A DNA stretch of 5,194 nucleotides from Dehalococcoidia bacterium. GTDB taxonomy: Bacteria; Chloroflexota; Dehalococcoidia; Dehalococcoidales; W693. The DNA is taken from positions 1 to 5,194 of the forward strand of contig DUFE01000025.1 in NCBI GenBank assembly GCA_011170385.1. The letters run 5' to 3'. Shown piece after piece: positions 1-4,634 of the stretch (the first letter of the stretch is position 1; every line of letters begins with the position of its first letter). The translations under genes and the position numbers were made by a program. The notes beneath the pieces are model-generated. The model saw nothing but the letters and a program-made list of their open reading frames with translations. It did not search any database and had not been told where the DNA came from.

Positions 1-2
1 GG

Positions 3-797
3 GTACTCATCGGCTTCTCCAATATGATGGAGGAGCTTATCTGGCGGGGGCGTGAGTTCAATACGGCAGAGCTTTTCGACCTCGTCATCAATCGGACAGG
101 CTATAAAGAGTACCTGATGGCCATGGCGGACGGCGAGGAGCGCTGGGAGAATGTCCTCGAGCTGGGTACCGTTGCCAGGCAGTACGCCGATATAGCCCCA
201 GGGGAGGGATTGGCTGCCTTGCTGGAGGGGGTAACGCTGGTGTCGGATGTGGACAGCTATGATGAAACAGCGGGGGCGGTGACGCTGATTACGTTGCATC
301 AGGCTAAGGGGCTGGAGTTTCCGGTGGTATTTATTGTCGGGCTGGAGGAAGGTATCCTACCGCATATAAGGTCTTTCGATGACCCGGCGCAGATGGAAGA
401 AGAGAGACGGCTTTGCTATGTAGGCGTTACCCGTGCCAAGAAGCTGGTGTATCTACTGCATGCCTTCCGCCGCAATATGATGGGCGGCAGCACATCAAAT
501 GGTCCATCGCGCTTTCTGCAGGACATACCACGACACCTGATTTTCTTCGAAGAGCAGTGCCGGGGCGAGGAAAGCCAGATACATGTCGATGCCTGCACAT
601 GGGGTGAAAATCCCGATATAGTCGTTGAGCTGCCGGAATTAAAGAAGGGTGATTGCGTCTGTCATAGCCAGTTCGGACGGGGTAAGGTGGTCAGTTGCCG
701 TTCGATCGGGGATGACAGTGAGGTGGTAGTCGCCTTTCGTGGCGTCGGTGTAAAAAAGCTTCTGTTGAGCTTCGCACGCCTGGAAAAGGTTGAATAG
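3..797 (+). CDS. pcrA: UvrD/PcrA-type ATP-dependent DNA helicase, C-terminal part (5' end outside window)
   Basis: This is the C-terminal 264 residues of a superfamily 1A 3'-5' DNA helicase acting in the cytoplasm in repair, replication and transcription-coupled processes. The frame is open to the left edge and the residues before the first Met (VLIGFSN) fit the family, so the gene starts upstream; the Met at 24 is internal. Counting from that Met, motif V lies at about 87-113 (TLITLHQAKGLEFPVVF, then GLEEGILPH). Motif VI lies at about 125-139 (EEERRLCYVGVTRAK), with the arginine of TRA sensing ATP. PSRFLQDIP at 161-169 is the usual end of the 2A core. The last 50 residues (GDCVCHSQFGRGKVV to KKLLLSFARLEKVE) match the PcrA/UvrD C-terminal Tudor-like domain that contacts RNA polymerase. 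That tail separates it from Rep, which lacks it. Walker A and B lie off the window. It converges on the nuclease gene with a 6-bp gap. Family is certain; PcrA versus UvrD naming is convention. Confidence 0.93.
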   Translation, partial: VLIGFSNMMEELIWRGREFNTAELFDLVINRTGYKEYLMAMADGEERWENVLELGTVARQYADIAPGEGLAALLEGVTLVSDVDSYDETAGAVTLITLHQAKGLEFPVVFIVGLEEGILPHIRSFDDPAQMEEERRLCYVGVTRAKKLVYLLHAFRRNMMGGSTSNGPSRFLQDIPRHLIFFEEQCRGEESQIHVDACTWGENPDIVVELPELKKGDCVCHSQFGRGKVVSCRSIGDDSEVVVAFRGVGVKKLLLSFARLEKVE

Positions 798-803
798 ATA
801 GGG

Positions 804-1256
804 TTATTCCACCGACTGATCGGGCTGATCGATTTGCTCCCACCTGACCATGCCGTCCTCTACCAGCTGGCGAATTTTCCTTTCCTGCGGCGTCAGCTGA
901 CAGTTCCTGCCGCTCTTTATCTCCATAATGACAATCTCTTGCGGATCGCCAGTCGCCAAGCCGGGAAAGACGATAAGGTCTATCGGGCTGCCGATGAAGC
1001 GCGCCTCGGTTGGATCGTAGGCGAACTGGGGCAGATATGGGGTAAGCTGCTCGACGAACTTGCCGCCCAACACGGCACGGCTCTGAATTACGGCTTCCTT
1101 ACGTATCTTGCCCCGCTCATCTTCAAGAACCTGCCGCTCTACCTCCAGCCAGTGGCGAAACCTGTTCTCCATCCTCCATTTGATGAAGTAGTATGCAAGT
1201 ATGATGACCAGTACGGAAACGACGATAACGATGGCAATAATCAGCCCGGTATCCAT
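804..1256 (-). CDS. Membrane-anchored Holliday-junction-resolvase-related nuclease (Endonuc_Holl / COG4741 type)
   Basis: A 150-residue protein resembling the COG4741 group, predicted endonucleases distantly related to archaeal Holliday junction resolvase; no member's role is known to me. Seen in the sequence: a hydrophobic helix at about residues 4-24, a charged probable coiled coil at 28-57 (KWRMENRFRHWLEVERQ onward), and a compact nuclease-like domain at 58-141. The PD-(D/E)XK signature is D93 in GSPIDLIVF, followed by E112-x-K114 in IMEIKSGRN. The conserved tail is QLTPQERKIRQLVEDGMVRW. Basic residues follow the helix, so by the positive-inside rule the nuclease domain faces the cytoplasm despite the family's 'secreted' label (inference). 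I chose the ATG at 1256, which has CAGG six bases upstream and lies 19 bp after the pyrE stop. A GTG at 1295 in the same frame would overlap pyrE and put 13 polar residues before the membrane helix. It is probably co-transcribed with lepB and pyrE. Family is likely; substrate and activity are unknown. Confidence 0.82.
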   Translation of the reverse strand: MDTGLIIAIVIVVSVLVIILAYYFIKWRMENRFRHWLEVERQVLEDERGKIRKEAVIQSRAVLGGKFVEQLTPYLPQFAYDPTEARFIGSPIDLIVFPGLATGDPQEIVIMEIKSGRNCQLTPQERKIRQLVEDGMVRWEQIDQPDQSVE

Positions 1257-1275
1257 AATAAACCTGCCTGTTTTA

Positions 1276-1854
1276 TTATATAGAAACCTTGCCACCGCCG
1301 GGCTTTGTCAGCGGAACACCGGCGGCGCACAGGGGACAATGCTGTGGGTCGTAGGTTTGGGTTACGGAGCGGAGGCAGCCAAACAGGGGGGCACCGAATT
1401 TGTGCTTCTTCTCAGAGCGATCTACCAGCACGGCGATACCGACGACATCGCCGCCCTGCTTTTTAACCAGCTCTAGGACCTCGCGGATGGACTTGCCGGT
1501 GGTAAGAACGTCATCGACTATAAGGACTCTTTCACCGGGATTGATACCTAGTCCACGCCGGAAAATACGCTTGTCGTCACCCTCCTTTTCGGCGAATATA
1601 CTACGAGCGTTAATCTGTCTGCCGACCTCGTGGGCGAGGATGATACCGCCGGTAGTCGGTCCGGCGACCACGTCAACCTTATGTTTGGAAAAGCGAGTGC
1701 TGATAAGACGACAGAGCTGCTCGGTGTAGTTGGGAAACTGCAGAACGCGGAACTTTTCCCAGTAGACCGGGGAATGCAATCCGGAAGTGAGAAGAAAATG
1801 CCCGTTCAGAATCGCCCCCGTTTTTTCGAAGATACCCTCTATGTTATCGCTGAT
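1276..1854 (-). CDS. pyrE: Orotate phosphoribosyltransferase
   Basis: PyrE joins orotate to PRPP, giving OMP and pyrophosphate, the fifth step of UMP synthesis in the cytoplasm. Numbered from the AUC start chosen here (192 aa), the protein shows the N-terminal block IFEKTGAILNGHFLLTSG (8-25) and SPVYWEKFRVLQ (28-39). AGPTTGGIILAHEV follows at 64-77 and the flexible catalytic loop AEKEGD near 88-93. The 13-residue PRPP-binding loop is VLIVDDVLTTGKS (110-122). A CPLC pair (173-176) plus KPGG near the C-terminus marks the bacterial subtype with two extra cysteines, possibly a metal site (inference). The start is the open question: in-frame GTG (1974) and TTG (1947) lie inside lepB, and TTG 1896 has no Shine-Dalgarno. 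AUC at 1854 has GGAGG eight bases upstream and begins right at family homology. If AUC is not used, TTG 1896 (206 aa) is the fallback. It sits 53 bp after lepB and 19 bp before the nuclease gene. Confidence 0.92.
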   Translation of the reverse strand: MSDNIEGIFEKTGAILNGHFLLTSGLHSPVYWEKFRVLQFPNYTEQLCRLISTRFSKHKVDVVAGPTTGGIILAHEVGRQINARSIFAEKEGDDKRIFRRGLGINPGERVLIVDDVLTTGKSIREVLELVKKQGGDVVGIAVLVDRSEKKHKFGAPLFGCLRSVTQTYDPQHCPLCAAGVPLTKPGGGKVSI

Positions 1855-1862
1855 TGTGCCGG

Positions 1863-1867
1863 CCTCC
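1863..1867 (-). promoter_or_regulatory. Shine-Dalgarno of pyrE, supports the AUC start
   Basis: The minus strand reads GGAGG here, then eight bases, then ATC at 1854-1852. It is the only strong ribosome-binding match between the lepB stop and the conserved PyrE N-terminus. Its spacing fits initiation at that AUC and not at the TTG at 1896, which lies upstream of it. Confidence 0.5.
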
Positions 1868-1907
1868 AGACGGGCTGCTTGCCCGTTAATAAGCAATAGA
1901 TGATCTA

Positions 1908-2465
1908 CTATGGCAGTGCGTAGTCGAAATTGAGCACAGAACCCCAATCGGAAAGGGGCCAGATGGTAAACCACGCCCTGCCGTGAATGTTTTCACGACT
2001 GACCGTCCAGCCGAAGTGGGAATCGCTACTATTGTTGCGGTTATCACCAAGAACGAAATACTCTCCTTCAGGGACTACCGTTTCGTCGAAGGTATATGCG
2101 GGAGGGTCTTTAATATAGGGCTCGTCCAGCGCTACCCCGTTAATGTATACCTTCCCGTCTTTTACCTCCACCGTATCGCCGGGCAAACCGATGATCCGCT
2201 TGATGAGGTCGTTTTGGGTGGGGTACGGGGGCGTAAGGACGACGACGTCTCCCCGTTGAGGATCGGAGAAGGTATAGGCAATCTTGTTCACCAGTATCCT
2301 TTGCTGGTCGTAGAGGTTTGGTTCCATGCTGGAGCCATCCACTATATACCTGCCGACGAAGAAGACCTGTAGCAGCAGGAGTATGACCATAGCTGATAGA
2401 ACGATGAGCAGCAGCTCTTTAAAGAAGGTTTTCACTTGGCTTATCAAATCTCCGCTTTCATACAA
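1908..2465 (-). CDS. lepB: Signal peptidase I
   Basis: Type I signal peptidase (family S26) removes signal peptides from exported proteins at the outer face of the cytoplasmic membrane, using a Ser/Lys dyad. Numbered from TTG 2465 (185 aa), one membrane helix spans about 17-37 after a short basic segment (VKTFFKE), giving N-in, C-out topology. Box B holds GSSMEP with the nucleophile Ser46. Box C/D holds RGDVVVL and then LIKRIIGLPGD, with the general base Lys89. Box E is LGDNRNNSSDSHFGW (139-152). The single helix and short length are those of Gram-positive-style enzymes. The start is uncertain: TTG 2465 overlaps a TATAAT sequence that may be the promoter's -10. TTG 2447 (GCGGAG only two bases upstream) and GTG 2435 are in-frame alternatives that keep the whole helix. 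The ATG at 2461 is out of frame. It is the first gene of the leftward cluster, followed by pyrE. Confidence 0.95.
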   Translation of the reverse strand: MYESGDLISQVKTFFKELLLIVLSAMVILLLLQVFFVGRYIVDGSSMEPNLYDQQRILVNKIAYTFSDPQRGDVVVLTPPYPTQNDLIKRIIGLPGDTVEVKDGKVYINGVALDEPYIKDPPAYTFDETVVPEGEYFVLGDNRNNSSDSHFGWTVSRENIHGRAWFTIWPLSDWGSVLNFDYALP

Positions 2466-2470
2466 TTATA
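2465..2470 (-). promoter_or_regulatory. Candidate -10 box for the lepB-pyrE-nuclease cluster
   Basis: The minus strand reads a perfect TATAAT immediately before the lepB coding region. No good -35 is present: the hexamer with a 17-bp spacer is TGGCAG. If real, transcription would begin near 2458, after the TTG at 2465, which would force use of a later lepB start. Confidence 0.35.
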
Positions 2471-2625
2471 CTCTATAAGCGATTCACCTGCCACTAACAG
2501 TTGCCCGGCAGGGCGGCGGTTTTTATGGCGGACATTATCATTAAGATGTATAATTAGGCTAACCATAAATAAATCTATACGTTATATATAATAGAAGTTT
2601 ATCAGCGGGAGCAAAGGAGGTATAA
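2466..2625. promoter_or_regulatory. Divergent intergenic region between lepB and the SIMPL lipoprotein gene
   Basis: This spacer separates two genes transcribed away from each other, so it must hold promoters for both. Its right two thirds (from about 2520) are strongly AT-rich. On the + strand TATAAT occurs at 2549-2554 and again at 2587-2592, the second inside the 10-bp palindrome TTATATATAA (2582-2591). Neither has a convincing -35 at 16-18 bp. A 6-bp inverted repeat (CCTGCC 2487-2492, GGCAGG 2507-2512) lies on the lepB side. No RNA gene or small open frame stands out. Confidence 0.55.
2613..2620 (+). promoter_or_regulatory. Strong Shine-Dalgarno of the SIMPL lipoprotein gene
   Basis: AAAGGAGG lies five bases before the ATG at 2626 and fixes that start. 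It is the longest anti-16S match in the window. Confidence 0.85.
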
Positions 2626-3378
2626 ATGAGAAAGGGTATTATAGCTGCCATCGGTATCGTAATGGCGCTATTGGTCGTCGGAGTTACCGGCTGCGGTGAT
2701 TACTTCGGCTCGGAAGAGCCTGTGATGAATAAGGATATAAACAGCCAGCAGGATATCGGCATCTGGGTAACAGGTGTCGGCAAAGTCAGTGTCGTGCCCG
2801 ACGTGGTTATCCTTAACATTGGTGCCGAAGCGCAGGCGGAGACGGTTGCCGGGGCGCAGCAGCAAGCCAACGAAGCGATGAACGCAATGATTACCGTGTT
2901 TGATAGCCACGGCATCGATGATAAAGACATCCAGACCCAGCGATACAGCATCCAGCCGGTGAGAGAGTGGCGTGACGAGCAGTATATACTAGTCGGTTAC
3001 CGCGTGACCAATATTGTTACCGTCAAGGTCAGGAACATAGACGATACCGAGAGTGTTATCGATGATGCCGTTGCCGCCGGCGGAGACTATACAATAGTGA
3101 ACAGTGTTAGTTTTACCGTGGACGAGCCGGAAACATACTATGAGGATGCCAGGGTAGAGGCTATGGCTGATGCCAAGGAAAAGGCGCAGCAGCTGGCTGA
3201 ACTGGGCGGAGTCAAGCTGGGCAAGCCGATATACATTGCTGAGTATAGCAGCTACAGCCCCACTATAGTGTATTATGATAACAGGGCAGAAGAAGGTGTG
3301 GCTATACCGACGACGGATATCAGCCCTGGAGAAACCGAAATCCAGATGACTGTACAGGTGGTGTACAACTTCGATTAA
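2626..3378 (+). CDS. SIMPL-domain (DUF541) lipoprotein
   Basis: A 250-residue exported lipoprotein. The N-terminus has basic MRK, a hydrophobic stretch (5-20) and a lipobox VTGC with Cys23 as the lipidation and cleavage site, so it should be anchored on the outer face of the cytoplasmic membrane (processed by Lgt and LspA, not by the neighbouring LepB). The SIMPL fold covers about 46-248: GVGKVSVVPDVVILNIGAE (50-68), an alpha-helical stretch rich in Ala/Gln (70-90), DIQTQRYSIQPV (101-112), GYRVTNIVTVKVRN (124-137), and the family's typical AMADAKEKAQQLAELGGVKLGKP (179-201). The C-terminal strand QMTVQVVYNF closes the domain. SIMPL proteins (COG2968) are widespread periplasmic or surface proteins of poorly defined role, named for a mammalian signalling partner; some bacterial members form oligomers. 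The gene stands alone, divergent from lepB and followed by two hairpins before ribD. The start is fixed by AAAGGAGG and the signal peptide. Family is confident; function is unknown. Confidence 0.9.
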   Translation: MRKGIIAAIGIVMALLVVGVTGCGDYFGSEEPVMNKDINSQQDIGIWVTGVGKVSVVPDVVILNIGAEAQAETVAGAQQQANEAMNAMITVFDSHGIDDKDIQTQRYSIQPVREWRDEQYILVGYRVTNIVTVKVRNIDDTESVIDDAVAAGGDYTIVNSVSFTVDEPETYYEDARVEAMADAKEKAQQLAELGGVKLGKPIYIAEYSSYSPTIVYYDNRAEEGVAIPTTDISPGETEIQMTVQVVYNFD

Positions 3379-3408
3379 CGATAGATATAAGCCTCTTTGA
3401 TATGCGCG

Positions 3409-3448
3409 ATAAGGCGAGGGTTAGGTAAAAACTTGGCTCTCGCTTTAT
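3409..3448 (+). terminator. Long G.U-rich hairpin downstream of the SIMPL gene (possible terminator or processing stem)
   Basis: Bases 3409-3425 pair without interruption to 3432-3448 around a 6-base loop (TAAAAA), a 17-bp stem with five G.U wobbles. It begins 30 bases after the SIMPL stop. No uridine run follows, so it is not a textbook intrinsic terminator; it may act with the next hairpin, or protect or process the 3' end of the mRNA. Confidence 0.45.
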
Positions 3449-3454
3449 ACTAAA

Positions 3455-3479
3455 GGCGGGTTTCATATTGCAACCCGCC
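3455..3479 (+). terminator. Second hairpin, GC-rich, before ribD (weak terminator candidate)
   Basis: GGCGGGTT (3455-3462) pairs perfectly with AACCCGCC (3472-3479) around a 9-base loop. The sequence after it is GATTTGCAC, with only three T's, so termination would be weak. Because all pairs are Watson-Crick it could work on either strand. It lies 39 bp upstream of the ribD start. Confidence 0.4.
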
Positions 3480-3482
3480 GAT

Positions 3483-3512
3483 TTGCACTATAAAAAAGGC
3501 AGATGATAGAAT
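3483..3512 (+). promoter_or_regulatory. Candidate ribD promoter giving a leaderless transcript
   Basis: TTGCAC (3483-3488), an 18-bp spacer and TAGAAT (3507-3512, five of six to consensus) precede ribD. The first transcribed base, seven after the box, would be the A of the ATG at 3519. The -35 is weak (three of six). TATAAA at 3489-3494 is an alternative -10 that would give an 18-base leader. Confidence 0.35.
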
Positions 3513-3518
3513 TGCATT

Positions 3519-4634
3519 ATGGACTACATGGAACAGGCTCTATCGCTGGCGAAACTGGCGCTGGGGCAGGTAAGCCCCAATCCCGCCGTGGGGGCGGCTG
3601 TGGTCAGAGATGGCGTGGTGGTCGGGCAGGGATATACCCAGATGCCAGGTTACAACCATGCCGAAATCGTCGCCCTTGAGCAGGCGGGCGAGGCAGCGAG
3701 GGGCAGTAAAATGTACATTACCTTAGAGCCCTGCTGTCACCACGGACGGACGCCGCCGTGCAGCCAGGCAATAATAAGCGCTGGAGTAAACGAGGTTCAT
3801 ATGGCGATGCTGGACCCCAACCCGCTGGTTTCGGGCAAGGGCAGGGAGGAGCTAGGGGAGGCGGGCATAAAGACTTTCGTCGGCGAGCATATGAAAGAGG
3901 CAGAGAATATAAACGAAGCCTATACCAAGTTTATCACCACTGGACTACCCTTTATAACCGCAAAGTTTGCCATGAGCCTGGACGGCAAGATAGCCACCAG
4001 AAGCGGAGACTCGCGCTGGATCAGCAGCCCGGAGGCGAGGCAGTATGTCCATAGCTTGCGCAGCAGAAGCGATGCTATCATGGTCGGAGCTGATACAATA
4101 ATCAACGACAATCCCCAGCTTACTACAAGGTGCTGTGGCGGTAAAGGCGGGGCGATAAAAAAGCAGCCATTACGGGTAATTGTGGACGGCAAGGGACGGA
4201 CGCCACTGACGGCGCGGGTATTTAATGAGCCTGGTGAAACGCTGGTACTGCTGGGCAGAAAAGCTACCAAAAATGAGAAAGAGGATTATACAAGGGCTGG
4301 TTTCGGGTTGCTAGAACTACCTTCGGAAGAAGGGCATATCGAGTTAAAAAGGTTGATGAAAGCGCTGGGCGAAAAACAGATTACCAGTGTGATGGTGGAG
4401 GGTGGCAGCGGTCTATTTGGCTCGCTTTTTGACCAGGGGCTGGTAGATAAGGTAATTGTCTTCATCGCCCCGATAATAATCGGCGGTGAAACCGCCAGGA
4501 CGGCGGTCGGCGGCACAGGAGCCGCCAGGGTGATAGACTCGCTGAAGATTAATAGCATCAATGAGGAGCGTTTCGGTCAGGATATTATGATTACCGGTTA
4601 TGTTGGAGGTCGGGAATGTTCACCGGAATTATAG
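3519..4634 (+). CDS. ribD: Bifunctional riboflavin biosynthesis deaminase/reductase
   Basis: RibD carries out two consecutive riboflavin steps: hydrolytic deamination of the diaminopyrimidine ribosylamino phosphate, then NADPH-dependent reduction of the ribosyl chain. The protein is 371 aa, the usual length. The deaminase domain (1-145) shows SPNPAVGAAVV (19-29), the zinc ligand His47 and catalytic Glu49 in NHAEIVAL, and zinc ligands Cys72 and Cys81 in EPCCHHGRTPPC. The family's DPNPLVSGKG is at 99-108. The reductase domain (about 145-362) shows PFITAKFAMSLDGKIAT (144-160), SGDSRWIS (162-169), RSDAIMVGADTIINDNPQLTTR (183-204) and VMVEGGSGLFGSL (291-303). The ATG at 3519 is the only good in-frame start: a stop lies at 3507-3509, and the Met at 3528 is inside the conserved beginning. 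There is no Shine-Dalgarno, which hints at a leaderless mRNA. The last 19 bases overlap ribE. No FMN riboswitch precedes it. Confidence 0.96.
   Translation: MDYMEQALSLAKLALGQVSPNPAVGAAVVRDGVVVGQGYTQMPGYNHAEIVALEQAGEAARGSKMYITLEPCCHHGRTPPCSQAIISAGVNEVHMAMLDPNPLVSGKGREELGEAGIKTFVGEHMKEAENINEAYTKFITTGLPFITAKFAMSLDGKIATRSGDSRWISSPEARQYVHSLRSRSDAIMVGADTIINDNPQLTTRCCGGKGGAIKKQPLRVIVDGKGRTPLTARVFNEPGETLVLLGRKATKNEKEDYTRAGFGLLELPSEEGHIELKRLMKALGEKQITSVMVEGGSGLFGSLFDQGLVDKVIVFIAPIIIGGETARTAVGGTGAARVIDSLKINSINEERFGQDIMITGYVGGRECSPEL
4605..4610 (+). promoter_or_regulatory. Shine-Dalgarno of ribE inside ribD
   Basis: GGAGGT lies five bases before the ATG at 4616, within the last codons of ribD. It decides the ribE start and indicates translation of both from one mRNA. 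Confidence 0.8.

Noticed and set aside
834..1283. 149-codon open frame on the + strand opposite the nuclease gene
   Set aside because: It is a shadow of the well-supported minus-strand gene, has no recognisable domain and lies in the middle of the conserved catalytic region.
1257..1295. GTG at 1295 as the start of the nuclease gene
   Set aside because: It overlaps the pyrE end by 20 bp; the ATG at 1256 places the membrane helix at the N-terminus and has a suitably spaced CAGG.
1855..1974. GTG at 1974 as the pyrE start
   Set aside because: It would overlap lepB by 67 bp and add 40 residues absent from the family, with no properly spaced ribosome-binding site.
804..2465. A defence or DNA-processing island built on the helicase and nuclease
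   Set aside because: The helicase is an ordinary PcrA/UvrD with its RNA-polymerase-binding tail, is transcribed toward the nuclease rather than with it, and the other genes are housekeeping. No toxin, restriction, CRISPR or mobile element signals are present.
2503..2524. Intrinsic terminator on the + strand (GC-rich segment followed by five T's)
   Set aside because: The only stem next to it is 4 bp (GCCC/GGGC) and is separated from the T-run by five bases (GGCGG); there is also no rightward gene upstream that it could terminate.
3379..3518. FMN riboswitch ahead of ribD
   Set aside because: The spacer shows two simple hairpins but none of the conserved FMN-element blocks, and at 140 bp with two separate stems it does not fold as the six-helix junction.
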